Origin: Muribaculaceae bacterium | GTDB lineage: Bacteria; Bacteroidota; Bacteroidia; Bacteroidales; Muribaculaceae | NCBI GenBank assembly: GCA_017391675.1 | Contig: JAFOXR010000024.1 | Span: 62,001 to 126,000, forward strand | Direction of reading: 5' to 3' | Length of the DNA stretch: 64,000 nt | In this document: piece after piece, positions 46,964-56,711 of the stretch | How positions within the stretch are numbered: position 1 is the first letter of the stretch | How the letters are laid out: the number at the start of each line of letters is the position of its first letter | Position numbers and translations under genes: made by a program | Notes under the pieces: generated by a model | What the model was told of the DNA's origin: nothing | Databases searched by the model: none | What the model saw: the letters and a program-made list of their open reading frames with translations, nothing else

Positions 46964-48385
46964 TCATTTCATTAATATATAGCTCGTAAATGGCTTGAGT
47001 GTGCCTTTTAGCATATTCTTCTTAACTACAAATTTCGTTTTGTGAACTTTGTCGTAATATGTGCCATTTTTCAATGTTGTAGGCAATTCCACAATTTGTT
47101 CTGTATCTGAAATATTAACCAAAGATGCACCTTTATTACCTCGTGCTACCTGAGCTACTGTGTTATTATCGTTGAAAAACAATTTTTCAGCTTGTCCGCT
47201 CATTGCTTTTCTGAATTTGTTGGCAGCTATGACTTCAGGGTGCTTGAATTCGTCATTACCTTTGGCTCCAGCAATATTGTTTCCCCATACATTATCAGGG
47301 GTGCTTCCGTCAGGACGGGAATAAAATAATGGAGTACCATACTGACGAGAAGTAAGGAATACCCATGCCATTCTAATTTGTTCATTTGTTAATGATGCTG
47401 ACTCGTGAGCATTGCAATAGGTATCATGACTTTCTACCCATGTCACCAATCTGTCAGCCGATACGCTATGCGCCCAGTTTGTTACATTGTCGGCACTGAA
47501 ATCTTTTGCTGCAAGAATATTACGAAGAATATGTCCGTATGAACTTGCTGTAAGGTCAAAGAATTCAGCATACTCTTCTTCCTTTACATTCTTATCTTGC
47601 AGAACCTCTCCATATATAAACAAACTGTCTCTTGGGATAGCAAGAGTAAGACCTTTAACAGGTTTTTGTCCCATTGCAACAGGCCAGAAATCATTTTCTT
47701 TAGAACTTGGGTCAACTGGATCTGACGGTAAACCGATATGCTTTGCAGTATCATAACGGAAACCACGAGCGCCACAATTCAACAGATCATTTACATATGT
47801 CATGTAATAATATTGGAAATCAGGATTCTCAGTGTTTACATCTGGTAGCCCGCCCATTTGTCCGGTTGTGCATTGCAAACGGTCATTGTAGTCTCTAATT
47901 TCATTGAAACCATTTGCATGATATAGATTGTCGTGACCACCAACAGCATTGTCCAGGTCATCAGATACTCTCGTATCATCTATTGATGTGTGGTTAGGCA
48001 AGACATCTACGATAATCTTTATGCCATATTTATTTGCTTCATCGCACATGGCCTTAAACTCTTCACGATTGCCTAGCATATAATTGCCGATTTTCCAGTC
48101 GGTAGGTTGGTAATAATAATACCATCTGCCTTTACCGTAAAGTTGCATTCCTCCACCTTTATCTCCCTTAGTTTCTGTAACGCATTCTTGAGCAGGTGAA
48201 GTTTGTACATATTTATATCCAGCTTCCGAAATGTCCTTCATGTTTTCTTTAATAGTGTTGAAAGACCAACTCCAGGCATGCAGAATGACATCATCATTGG
48301 TTTTTGCTGGAGTGAGTTTTGAGGCTCCTTTTAGTGTGAAGAATGATAGCATTATAAATGCAGTGATAAATAATAAATGTTTCAT
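46964..48385 (-). CDS. Exported GH13 alpha-amylase
   Basis: Hydrolyses alpha-1,4-glucan. The 473-residue protein has a signal peptide (hydrophobic core ending TLKGAS) and the four GH13 regions: DVLPNHTS, GFRYDTAKH (nucleophile Asp), IYGEVL (acid/base Glu) and WVESHD (transition-state Asp). A small C-terminal beta domain follows. Export to the periplasm or surface fits use of starch or maltodextrin. No SusC/D genes or regulator are adjacent, so this is not part of a visible polysaccharide locus. Confidence 0.9.
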   Translation of the reverse strand: MKHLLFITAFIMLSFFTLKGASKLTPAKTNDDVILHAWSWSFNTIKENMKDISEAGYKYVQTSPAQECVTETKGDKGGGMQLYGKGRWYYYYQPTDWKIGNYMLGNREEFKAMCDEANKYGIKIIVDVLPNHTSIDDTRVSDDLDNAVGGHDNLYHANGFNEIRDYNDRLQCTTGQMGGLPDVNTENPDFQYYYMTYVNDLLNCGARGFRYDTAKHIGLPSDPVDPSSKENDFWPVAMGQKPVKGLTLAIPRDSLFIYGEVLQDKNVKEEEYAEFFDLTASSYGHILRNILAAKDFSADNVTNWAHSVSADRLVTWVESHDTYCNAHESASLTNEQIRMAWVFLTSRQYGTPLFYSRPDGSTPDNVWGNNIAGAKGNDEFKHPEVIAANKFRKAMSGQAEKLFFNDNNTVAQVARGNKGASLVNISDTEQIVELPTTLKNGTYYDKVHKTKFVVKKNMLKGTLKPFTSYILMK

Positions 48386-48413
48386 AAGTTAGTGTTTAGA
48401 AATTAATTTGATG

Positions 48414-48421
48414 TAAAGATA
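48414..48421 (-). promoter_or_regulatory. Weak -7-like element of the amylase gene
   Basis: On the minus strand TATCTTTA matches TAnnTTTG except for the last base. It lies 29 bases before the ATG at 48385. No -33 is apparent. Confidence 0.25.
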
Positions 48422-48453
48422 GTAAATTTATTTATGAATGTTGCATTTGGGTA

Positions 48454-48484
48454 TTTCATTTAACGATAAAAATATATAACTTTG
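48454..48484 (+). promoter_or_regulatory. Promoter of glnN
   Basis: TAACTTTG at 48477-48484 is a full -7 match; TTTC at 48454-48457 is a partial -33 at 19 bases. The leader is about 127 bases and contains a short ORF and a long hairpin. Confidence 0.5.
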
Positions 48485-48504
48485 CATTAAAATAAACGAT
48501 TCTT

Positions 48505-48561
48505 ATGCATATGGTAATAAGTCGTAAAATTGGAGTGAAAGCAAGCAGTGATTGTATGTAA
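48505..48561 (+). other. Possible 18-codon leader ORF upstream of glnN
   Basis: ATG at 48505 to TAA at 48561 encodes MHMVISRKIGVKASSDCM. The end of the ORF covers the left arm of the hairpin at 48539-48580, and its stop codon falls in the loop. This is the geometry of a leader-peptide attenuator, but no run of one amino acid is present and there is no independent evidence of translation. Confidence 0.3.
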
Positions 48562-48580
48562 ATGGAATCATCGCTTGCTT
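48539..48580 (+). promoter_or_regulatory. Long leader hairpin upstream of glnN
   Basis: Arms 48539-48553 and 48566-48580 pair over 15 positions with one A-C mismatch and one G-U pair; the loop has 12 bases. The outer eight base pairs (AAGCAAGC with GCTTGCTT) are perfect. It lies 38 bases before the glnN start and lacks a T-run. A role in controlling glnN is inferred only from position. Confidence 0.5.
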
Positions 48581-48617
48581 ATCTTACTTAATAGAAACCA
48601 GTTCAAATGTATAATAT

Positions 48618-50804
48618 ATGTCTACTTTAAGATTTAAGGTTGTTGAAACAGCCTTCAATAGAAAGGCTGTTAAATTTGAATCGCCCAAGGAAGCTACATC
48701 TTCATATTATGGTAAATATGTATTCAGCCGTAAAAAGATGTATGATTATTTGCCCAAAGAAACTTATGAATCACTTATAAATGCTATAGATCATAAGGAG
48801 CCATTGAGCAGAGATATTGCCGATAGTGTTGCTGAAGGAATGAAACAATGGGCGCTAGATAATGGAGCAAAGCATTATACACACTGGTTTCAGCCACTCA
48901 CTGACGGTACAGCGGAAAAACATGATGCTTTTATAGAACATGACGGAAAAGAAGGTGTTCTAGAGACATTCTCCGGTAAACTGCTCATGCAACAGGAACC
49001 TGATGCCTCAAGCTTTCCAAATGGAGGTATAAGAAATACTTTTGAAGCGCGTGGATATTCGGCGTGGGATATATCTTCACCTGCATTTATCTTGGACAAT
49101 ACATTGTGTATCCCAACGATATTCATTTCATATACAGGAGAGTCTTTGGATTATAAAACGCCATTGCTAAGAGCGTTAAATGCCGTTGATAAAGCAGGTA
49201 CTGCCGTTGCAAGGTTTTTCGATCCTACTGTTAAACATGTTATTTCATATTTAGGTTGGGAACAAGAATATTTTCTTGTAGATGAAGCACTATATGCAGC
49301 AAGACCAGATTTGGCAATGACTGGCAGAACCCTAATGGGACATGAAAGTGCGAAGAATCAACAGCTAGAAGATCATTATTTGGGGGCAATACCTACAAGA
49401 GTAGAGGCATTTATGGAAGAACTGGAAGTAGAGTGCCATAAACTCGGTATTCCAGTAAAGACTTGTCATAATGAGGTTGCACCTAATCAGTTTGAGCTGG
49501 CTCCGATTTATGAAGAAACAAATCTTGCGAATGACCATAATTTGCTGTTGATGTCATTAATGGACGATGTAGCTCGTCGCCATAACTTCAGAGTGTTGCT
49601 TCATGAAAAGCCGTTCAGCGGAGTGAATGGTTCAGGTAAACACAATAATTGGAGTTTAGGCACAGACAAAGGAGTATTATTGTTTGCCCCTGGCAAGACT
49701 CCGAAAGGACATCTGCAATTCCTCACATTTATAGTAAATGTGATGGTAGCTGTATACAACCATAATGGTCTGTTAAAAGCATCAATATCATCAGCCACTA
49801 ATGGACATCGTCTTGGAGCAAATGAAGCTCCTCCAGCAATCATATCAATGTTTTTAGGCTCACAATTAACTGAAATACTTGATGGGCTAGAGAACAATAA
49901 GGAAAGTTGGAAACAAATGAAAGGGAAAGAGGGGATGTCATTGAACCTATCCCAAATCCCTGAATTGCTTATTGATAATACTGACAGAAATCGTACTTCT
50001 CCGTTTGCATTTACCGGAAATCGTTTTGAGTTCAGAGCTGTTGGATCATCTGCAAATTGTGCATCGGCAATGATTGCTTTGAATGCTGCTGTTGCCGATC
50101 AGTTGAATCAATTCAAACAATCAATAGATGATCGCCTAAGAAAAGGACAAGAACTTAATGAGGCAATAATAGAAGAAGTTATTTCGCTATTAAAATACTC
50201 CAAAAATATACATTTTGATGGTAATGGATATAGCGATGAGTGGAAAGAAGAAGCTGCTCGAAGGGGACTTGATTGCGAGACATCAGTACCTTTGATATTC
50301 GATTCATATTTAAAACCTGAAAGTGTACAGATGTTCGCTCGCACTGGAGTACTATCAAAAGTTGAACTTGAGGCAAGAAATGAGGTCAAATGGGAAATGT
50401 ATACAAAAAAGATCCAGATTGAAGCTAGAGTTCTTGGCGACCTTGCTATAAACCATGTTTTGCCTGTTGCAACTAGATTCCAGTCATTGCTTTTGGATAA
50501 TGTATATAAAATCAAATCTTTATTCCCTCAAGTAAAAGCAGATGAAATTGCTGAGCAAGATTATATTACAATTGAAAAAATAGCTTATCACATGAAGTCT
50601 ATTCGGGCTAAAGTCAATGATATGATAGAAGCTAGACGCGTTGCCAATGTTATAGAAGATGAAAGAAAAAAGGCTATAGCCTATCATGATGAAGTGTTCC
50701 CGTGCTTGGATATAATCAGATATCATATTGACAGACTTGAACTTATGATAGACGATGAAATGTGGTCGTTACCTAAGTATCGTGAACTATTATTTATAAG
50801 ATAA
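48618..50804 (+). CDS. glnN: Glutamine synthetase type III
   Basis: Makes glutamine from glutamate and ammonia with ATP. The 728-residue length and the sequence place it in the GSIII (GlnN) class typical of Bacteroidota, not the 450-470-residue GSI. Features include the GSIII-specific N-terminal region (KYVFSRKKM), WEQEYFLVD, NEVAPNQFELAP (metal ligands), the nucleotide region EKPFSGVNGSGKHNNWS and NRTSPFAFTGNRFEFR. A helical C-terminal domain follows. It is followed 22 bases later by a glutamine-using amidotransferase gene, probably on the same transcript. Confidence 0.95.
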   Translation: MSTLRFKVVETAFNRKAVKFESPKEATSSYYGKYVFSRKKMYDYLPKETYESLINAIDHKEPLSRDIADSVAEGMKQWALDNGAKHYTHWFQPLTDGTAEKHDAFIEHDGKEGVLETFSGKLLMQQEPDASSFPNGGIRNTFEARGYSAWDISSPAFILDNTLCIPTIFISYTGESLDYKTPLLRALNAVDKAGTAVARFFDPTVKHVISYLGWEQEYFLVDEALYAARPDLAMTGRTLMGHESAKNQQLEDHYLGAIPTRVEAFMEELEVECHKLGIPVKTCHNEVAPNQFELAPIYEETNLANDHNLLLMSLMDDVARRHNFRVLLHEKPFSGVNGSGKHNNWSLGTDKGVLLFAPGKTPKGHLQFLTFIVNVMVAVYNHNGLLKASISSATNGHRLGANEAPPAIISMFLGSQLTEILDGLENNKESWKQMKGKEGMSLNLSQIPELLIDNTDRNRTSPFAFTGNRFEFRAVGSSANCASAMIALNAAVADQLNQFKQSIDDRLRKGQELNEAIIEEVISLLKYSKNIHFDGNGYSDEWKEEAARRGLDCETSVPLIFDSYLKPESVQMFARTGVLSKVELEARNEVKWEMYTKKIQIEARVLGDLAINHVLPVATRFQSLLLDNVYKIKSLFPQVKADEIAEQDYITIEKIAYHMKSIRAKVNDMIEARRVANVIEDERKKAIAYHDEVFPCLDIIRYHIDRLELMIDDEMWSLPKYRELLFIR

Positions 50805-50826
50805 ATAACAATAAATATATTTTTAT

Positions 50827-52707
50827 ATGGAGACTATTAAACACGAGTGTGGCATAGCAATGATTAGATTGCGCAAGCCTTTGGAATACTACAAAGAAAA
50901 GTATGGAACCTATTTTTATGGGTTCAATAAATTATATCTGCTTATGGAAAAGCAGCATAACCGAGGTCAGGAGGGAGCCGGCTTAAGTTGTATTAATATT
51001 CACACTTCTCCAGGAAATGAATATATATTTAGAGAAAGGGGAGTAGGTTCAGGTGCTATTAAGGAAATATTTGCGAATATTAAGCATGATATTGAAACTC
51101 ATGAGCATGATGGAACCCCAGAGAATGAGTTGCCATTTGTAGGAGAAGTATATATGGGACACCTTAAATATAGTACTGGAGGTAGAAAAGGCATCACATA
51201 TATTCATCCATACTTAAGAAGAAGCAGCTGGCGCTCAAAGAGTATGATGCTTTGTGGCAACTTCACAATGACTAATACTGATGAGATTTTTCAGTCAATG
51301 GTAAAACAAGGTCAACATCCAAGAATTAATGCTGATGCTATTCTGCTGCTTGAACAACTGGGCTTTGCTTTGGATAATGAGCATCAACGCTGCTTTAATG
51401 AATTAAAAACACAAGGGCTTGATGGTATTGAACTCACTGATAAAATTAAATCACAGATTAATCTTAAAAACATATTGGTTGAGCCATCTAAGATTTGGGA
51501 TGGAGGATATGTTATATGCGGTGCAATAGGTACTGGCGATATGTTCGTGTTAAGGGATTCTAATGGTATAAGACCATGCTTCTACTATTATGATGACGAG
51601 ATAGTTGTTGTTGCTTCAGAAAGGCCAGTGATTCAAACAGCTATGAATGTTAGAGTCGGTGATGTTAAGGAATTGACCCCAGGATCTGTTATCCTAGTAA
51701 ATAGCAAGGGTGATATTGATGTTGTTGATCTTCTTGGAGAAAAGAAGAATGAAAGATGTTCATTTGAGCGTATATACATATCTCGTGGAAATGATAAGGA
51801 TATTTATAATGAGAGAAAGAGTTTGGGACGCACATTAGCACCTGCTATTCTTAAAAGTATTAATTACGATTTAGACCACACTGTCTTCTCTTTCATCCCA
51901 AATACTGCTGAAGTTGCTTATTTTGGTATGATGGAAGGTATGGAAAATTATTTAACTGAGCTTAAGATTAAGGAAATACAGAAATTGGATACTTCTGCTC
52001 CTGATTATACAGAAAAGCTACAGACTATTATTTCTAAGCGAGTTCGTAGCGAGAAAATAGCAATTAAGGACATTAAACTACGCACATTTATTACTGAAGG
52101 TCAAGCTCGTAATGATTTAGCTGCCCATGTTTATGATGTTACTTATGGTCAAGTTCAGAATAATGTTGACAATCTGGTTGTGATTGACGACAGTATTGTA
52201 AGAGGTACAACGCTTAAAGAGTCTATCATACGAATACTAGACCGTTTGCATCCTAAGAAGATTGTTATAGTATCATCTTGTCCACAAGTGAGATACCCCG
52301 ATTATTATGGTATTGATATGTCAAGAATGGCAGAATTCGCAGCATTCCGTGCTGCTGTTGAGTTGCTGAAGGAACGCAATATGGAATATATTCTCGATGA
52401 TGTTTATAAGAAGTCGAAACAACAGGAAAATCTGCCTAAAGAAGAGGTGATTAACTATGTAAAAGATGTATACGCCCCATTTACTGATGATGAAATTTCT
52501 GCCAAGATTGCTGAGATGTTAACTCCAGATGGTATTAATGCAGAAATCGAGTTAGTGTATCACACTTTAGAAGGAATGCATAAATCTATACCAAACAATC
52601 CTGGTGATTGGTATTTCTCAGGTAATTATCCAACGCCTGGTGGAAATAAATTGGTTAATAAAGCATATATAGACTATTATGAAGGAGATACAAATTCTCT
52701 AGTATAG
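50827..52707 (+). CDS. Long-form amidophosphoribosyltransferase-like protein
   Basis: PurF family: uses glutamine and PRPP to make phosphoribosylamine. The N-terminal glutaminase begins HECGIAMI with Cys8, implying removal of a seven-residue propeptide, and has NRGQEGAGL and MGHLKYST. The C-terminal phosphoribosyltransferase has the PRPP loop VVIDDSIVRGTTLKES (about residue 455). At 626 residues it is about 130-150 longer than canonical PurF, with inserts in the glutaminase half and an extra C-terminal region after residue 530. Bacteroidota often have this form besides a standard PurF, so the real substrate is uncertain. It probably shares the glnN transcript. Confidence 0.8.
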   Translation: METIKHECGIAMIRLRKPLEYYKEKYGTYFYGFNKLYLLMEKQHNRGQEGAGLSCINIHTSPGNEYIFRERGVGSGAIKEIFANIKHDIETHEHDGTPENELPFVGEVYMGHLKYSTGGRKGITYIHPYLRRSSWRSKSMMLCGNFTMTNTDEIFQSMVKQGQHPRINADAILLLEQLGFALDNEHQRCFNELKTQGLDGIELTDKIKSQINLKNILVEPSKIWDGGYVICGAIGTGDMFVLRDSNGIRPCFYYYDDEIVVVASERPVIQTAMNVRVGDVKELTPGSVILVNSKGDIDVVDLLGEKKNERCSFERIYISRGNDKDIYNERKSLGRTLAPAILKSINYDLDHTVFSFIPNTAEVAYFGMMEGMENYLTELKIKEIQKLDTSAPDYTEKLQTIISKRVRSEKIAIKDIKLRTFITEGQARNDLAAHVYDVTYGQVQNNVDNLVVIDDSIVRGTTLKESIIRILDRLHPKKIVIVSSCPQVRYPDYYGIDMSRMAEFAAFRAAVELLKERNMEYILDDVYKKSKQQENLPKEEVINYVKDVYAPFTDDEISAKIAEMLTPDGINAEIELVYHTLEGMHKSIPNNPGDWYFSGNYPTPGGNKLVNKAYIDYYEGDTNSLV

Positions 52708-52716
52708 TTTTAAGTT

Positions 52717-52746
52717 AAAATGAATCGGATTATTCCGATTCATTTT
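52717..52746. terminator. Bidirectional terminator overlapping the recQ2 end
   Basis: Arms 52717-52729 and 52734-52746 form a 13-base-pair stem with a 4-base loop, with T-runs on the plus strand. It begins ten bases after the amidotransferase stop. The loop and right arm encode the stop and last residues of the converging recQ2. Confidence 0.85.
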
Positions 52747-54637
52747 TTTTATATATTCCATTCGAATCAATCTCGATCAGGCCTTCATCTACAAGCTTTG
52801 ACAGCATGTCTATTATCTTATTCTTAGAAAATGATAATGTATCAAGAAAATCATGAATATTTCTAGGCTTATTGCTTAGCATGTATAGAATACCGTCAAT
52901 TACATCATTGTCGTTATAGGTAAGAGACTTGCGGTTATCAATACATATATCGCATTTCCCGCATAGTGGCATACTATTGTCGCCAAAATACTTGAGTAAA
53001 ATATCTTGTCGGCACATGGTAGTATTGCTTGCATATTTCTTCATGTGATTTATACGAAATTCTAAGCGTTCTTTTTGAACCTCATATATGCTTTTGGGAA
53101 TTAGTACATATTTCTTCTCTTCTCGTGCTGTCGTATAGACTATATACGGGCTTCGCTTTCTCGGCACATAATGAAGAATGTGCATTCGTGTTAGGGCAAG
53201 CAGCGAGTCGTAGATGTCTTCTACAGAAATGTTGAATTTCTTTGAAATAAGTTCTTCATTAATAAATACATAATCGGCAAAAAGACCTGTATACTGTCTA
53301 AGAATTGCTTGTAGCACGATATCTAGTTTGTTATTAGCTGTGTGAAGATTGTATAATTCATTCTTATCAGCAAGAATAATTACTCTTGACAAGGTTTCAA
53401 TTTCCTCAATGAATTCAATATATCCAGCTTGTGTTAGTAGTCTTAATGCGCTGTGTGTTGCTAAAACAGGCAACTTAAATTGCTTGCAAAACAGGTTGAA
53501 ATTAAAGTCATAAGTCTTGTTATATCCATCACCGATTGCAATATTAAGGAAAATTCCCACACGCTCATACACATCTTTAATGAATTCCCGTGAAGGAAAC
53601 TGATTGGCAATACGCTTGCTCAATGTGGAATTATCGCTATGTGAAACGACAAGTGCGGCATATGCCTTATGCCCGTCGCGCCCAGCACGCCCTGCTTCCT
53701 GATAGTACTCTTCCAATGAATTAGGACAATCATAATGCAAAACAACTCTTACATCTGGTTTGTCAATCCCCATACCAAATGCATTCGTAGCAACGATAAC
53801 TCGCGTTTTACCGCTATTCCATTTGTTTTGTTTTTCTTCTTTGTCTTCAATGCTTAGTCCTGCATGGTAATAATCAGATGAAATATCATGTCTGCATAAC
53901 TCAGTTGCAATTTGCTTGGTTTTACTCCGACTTCTCACATACACAATGCCAGAACCATTAACATTATTAAGAATGTGAATTATTTGAGATAATTTATCTT
54001 CGTTATGTCTAACTACATACGATAAATTTTCCCTAGTAAAACTCATTGAGAAGACCTTATGGTTCTTGAAATTTAGTTGCGTTATTATGTCATTTACGAC
54101 TTGTGGCGTAGCAGTTGCGGTGAGTGCAAGTACAGGGATGTTGGGGAGTACGGTTCTTAGTTTAGAAATAGACAAGAACGATGGTCGGAAATCATATCCC
54201 CACTGCGAAATGCAATGGGCTTCATCAACAACAATTAATGATATGTTGAAATCCCTTAACTGATCAAGAAAACCATCTGACTGTAATCGTTCTGGCGATA
54301 CATAAAGGAATTTGTATTTACCATATATACACTTTTCAATGACTTTTCTTCGTTCGGTGTGAGACAGTCCGGAATGGAGATAGGTGGCTTTGATATTTCT
54401 TCTTAATAGATTATCAACCTGATCCTTCATTAATGAAATAATTGGTGTGATTACTATTGCCATTCCGTCCATAGCCATAGTAGGGACCTGGAAAGTAATA
54501 GATTTACCTCCACCGGTAGGCATAAGCCCTAAAGTATCGTTACCTTCAAGAATGGATTTAATAATATCCTCTTGAAGGTAACGGAATGAATCATATCCCC
54601 AATATTTGGATAGTATTTCATTAATATCTCTATTCAT
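52730..54637 (-). CDS. recQ: RecQ-family DNA helicase without HRDC domain
   Basis: A second RecQ helicase of 635 residues. Walker A PTGGGKS (near residue 43), DEAH in [12 protein letters not shown], and GRAGRDG are intact. The zinc region has a Cys early ([14 protein letters not shown]) and a CGKCDIC cluster. In place of an HRDC domain the C-terminus has a short winged-helix-like segment. It lies six bases after recJ, its natural partner, since RecJ degrades the 5' strand that RecQ unwinds. Confidence 0.92.
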   Translation of the reverse strand: MNRDINEILSKYWGYDSFRYLQEDIIKSILEGNDTLGLMPTGGGKSITFQVPTMAMDGMAIVITPIISLMKDQVDNLLRRNIKATYLHSGLSHTERRKVIEKCIYGKYKFLYVSPERLQSDGFLDQLRDFNISLIVVDEAHCISQWGYDFRPSFLSISKLRTVLPNIPVLALTATATPQVVNDIITQLNFKNHKVFSMSFTRENLSYVVRHNEDKLSQIIHILNNVNGSGIVYVRSRSKTKQIATELCRHDISSDYYHAGLSIEDKEEKQNKWNSGKTRVIVATNAFGMGIDKPDVRVVLHYDCPNSLEEYYQEAGRAGRDGHKAYAALVVSHSDNSTLSKRIANQFPSREFIKDVYERVGIFLNIAIGDGYNKTYDFNFNLFCKQFKLPVLATHSALRLLTQAGYIEFIEEIETLSRVIILADKNELYNLHTANNKLDIVLQAILRQYTGLFADYVFINEELISKKFNISVEDIYDSLLALTRMHILHYVPRKRSPYIVYTTAREEKKYVLIPKSIYEVQKERLEFRINHMKKYASNTTMCRQDILLKYFGDNSMPLCGKCDICIDNRKSLTYNDNDVIDGILYMLSNKPRNIHDFLDTLSFSKNKIIDMLSKLVDEGLIEIDSNGIYKKNESE

Positions 54638-54643
54638 GTGCAG

Positions 54644-56371
54644 TTACTCAGAAATATGAATTCCTTTTACTTGAAGCTGGATCGTGCCATTGCCTTTATG
54701 CTTGTTTTCTTCAATTGTATAGCAGATATCAAACGGCTTATTTGATTTTATATGATCAAAGTATTCGGCCATATTGAATGCAATACCATTTATAACCTTT
54801 TCTGATTTACTGTCTATGAGTTCAAGTTTTATATGCTCTGAATTTTTACCTACCAATTTACTTGTGCCGAAATCGTATGCATTCCGTGTCATAAACACAG
54901 GTTTCTGATTCCATGGACCAAATGGGTTGAATAGTTTAAGATATCCCAAAAATTCAGATGTGATTTCAGAAAAGCTGATTTCATAATCAATATCCAGTTC
55001 AGGAGTCAATTGCTCTTTATGGATATTTTCTATCACATATTGCTCAAACCTTTTTGTGAATTCAGGAATATTTTCCTCTTTCAATGACAATCCAACTGCA
55101 TAGGTGTGACCTCCAAAATTATCTAGCAAATCTCTAGTAGATTCTATTGCTTTATAAATGTCAAACCCCTGTACCGATCTTGATGAACCAGTAGCAAGGC
55201 CATTAGATAGTGTCAAAACTACGCAAGGCTTATAGTATAACTCGGTTAAGCGTGATGCTACTATACCAATTATACCCTTATGCCAGTCTTTATTGTATAT
55301 TACAATAGGTTTCTTGCTGGAAGCAATCTCTCCTCTATCGGCTAGGATAGCGCTTGCTTCTTCTGTAATGCGTTTGTCCAGTTCTTTTCGATCTTTGTTG
55401 TATTGGTCAATATTTTTGCCTTTTTCGTATGCTTCATGAGTGTCTCTCGTTACTAACAAATCTACAGCTTCCATTCCCGACTGCATTCTTCCTGATGCAT
55501 TTATTCTAGGCCCGATTTTGAAGATAACATCACTAATAGAAGTTTCTTTGCCAGATAATCCGCATATCTTCATGATGCTTTTCAATCCAACATTCGGGTT
55601 GGTATTCAATCGCTTAAGACCGTAATATGTCATAACACGATTCTCTCCAATCATCGGTACTATATCAGCTGCAATGCTCACAGCCACTAAGTCAAGCAAA
55701 CTTTCTAGTTCGTGATGATTGGACAGCCCATTACTTTGAGCAAAAGCTGTCATGAATTTATAACCGACTCCGCAGCCCGACAAATGCTTGAAGGGGTATG
55801 GATTGTCTTCAAGTTTAGGGTTAAGGATAGCTACAGCATCTGGGAGCACATCATCTGGTACATGATGATCGCATATAATGAAATCTATGCCCTTAGACTT
55901 AGCATACTCTACTTCCTCGACTGCTTTAATGCCACAATCGAGTACAATTATCAACTTTACGCCAATACTTTCAGCGTAATCAATGCTTTTATTCGAGATT
56001 CCATAGCCGTCTTCATAGCGTGTAGGAATGTAGTATTCCACATTAGAATAATAATTCTGTAAGAATTTATATACTAATGCAACGGCAGTGGTTCCGTCAA
56101 CATCATAATCCCCGTATACGAGAATTTTTTCTTTTGCCCCCAACGCTTTGTTGAGTCTATTAACAGCCTTATCCATATCCTTCATGAGGAATGGATCATG
56201 CATGTCATTTAATGATGGGTGAAAGAATTTCTCAACTTCTTCTTTAGTTGAGATACCCCTCTGTACCAATAAATGACATATGGCAGGACAATTAGGGAAT
56301 AATCCTGTCAATTGGGCTGCTATCGCCTCTTGCTCTGATGTTGGAGGTAAGTAGTTCCATTTACTTATCAT
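54644..56371 (-). CDS. recJ: Single-stranded-DNA-specific exonuclease RecJ
   Basis: A 5'-3' exonuclease of the DHH family used in recombination and repair. The 575-residue protein has the metal-binding motifs DYDVDGTTA, LDCGIK, CDHHVP and the DHHA1 motif GIIGIVASRL, followed by the OB-fold region. It is co-transcribed with recQ2 six bases downstream. A stop codon lies directly before the ATG at 56371 in the same frame, so the start is firm. Confidence 0.94.
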   Translation of the reverse strand: MISKWNYLPPTSEQEAIAAQLTGLFPNCPAICHLLVQRGISTKEEVEKFFHPSLNDMHDPFLMKDMDKAVNRLNKALGAKEKILVYGDYDVDGTTAVALVYKFLQNYYSNVEYYIPTRYEDGYGISNKSIDYAESIGVKLIIVLDCGIKAVEEVEYAKSKGIDFIICDHHVPDDVLPDAVAILNPKLEDNPYPFKHLSGCGVGYKFMTAFAQSNGLSNHHELESLLDLVAVSIAADIVPMIGENRVMTYYGLKRLNTNPNVGLKSIMKICGLSGKETSISDVIFKIGPRINASGRMQSGMEAVDLLVTRDTHEAYEKGKNIDQYNKDRKELDKRITEEASAILADRGEIASSKKPIVIYNKDWHKGIIGIVASRLTELYYKPCVVLTLSNGLATGSSRSVQGFDIYKAIESTRDLLDNFGGHTYAVGLSLKEENIPEFTKRFEQYVIENIHKEQLTPELDIDYEISFSEITSEFLGYLKLFNPFGPWNQKPVFMTRNAYDFGTSKLVGKNSEHIKLELIDSKSEKVINGIAFNMAEYFDHIKSNKPFDICYTIEENKHKGNGTIQLQVKGIHISE

Positions 56372-56667
56372 TTATGTCGTTTTTTATATATCGAAGCTGT
56401 GTCCTGCTCTCATGCAGGGAATTATATATATTGCGTTTCTCCTTATCATGTATAATAGAATACTGGACAATAACTATTTTACAAACGGAGAAAATGTTTT
56501 TATTGCCTAATTAGATTATATGATAATTTTAGTCCAGATACTAATCATGCAATTAAACTAATATATTCACGCAAAATTAGTTTATTTTTATGACTCTTAC
56601 TATTGATTCGGCATCTTTTTTACTATAAAAAGTATTAAAAGTAATTATAGGCTGTTAGATTAAACAA
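56372..56667. other. Long intergenic region upstream of recJ
   Basis: About 300 bases without a convincing gene. It holds a -7 element on the minus strand (56572-56579), implying a recJ leader of about 190 bases, and a small 5-base-pair hairpin at 56403-56418 with GC-rich arms. Two minus-strand ORFs of 10 and 21 codons are present but have no supporting signal. The rest is AT-rich. Confidence 0.5.
56572..56579 (-). promoter_or_regulatory. -7 element of recJ
   Basis: On the minus strand TAATTTTG is a full match to TAnnTTTG. No clear -33 is seen. Transcription would start near 56565. Confidence 0.4.
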
Positions 56668-56700
56668 AAAATCCTGTTTACTATAAGCAAACAGGATTTT
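56668..56700 (-). terminator. Terminator of the C11 peptidase-MscS unit
   Basis: A perfect 12-base-pair stem (56668-56679 with 56689-56700), followed on the minus strand by TTTTTTGTTTAA. It lies 11 bases after the MscS gene stop. Confidence 0.85.
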
Positions 56701-56711
56701 ATACTTAATTA

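Noticed and set aside
46964..48385. Polysaccharide utilisation locus around the amylase
   Set aside because: No SusC/D pair, sensor or other carbohydrate enzyme is adjacent; the neighbours are unrelated convergent and divergent genes.
50108..50515. 135-codon open frame on the minus strand
   Set aside because: Antisense to glnN, no recognisable protein features.
56372..56560. Short minus-strand ORFs of 10 and 21 codons ahead of recJ
   Set aside because: No conserved-looking sequence or linked structure; expected by chance in AT-rich DNA.
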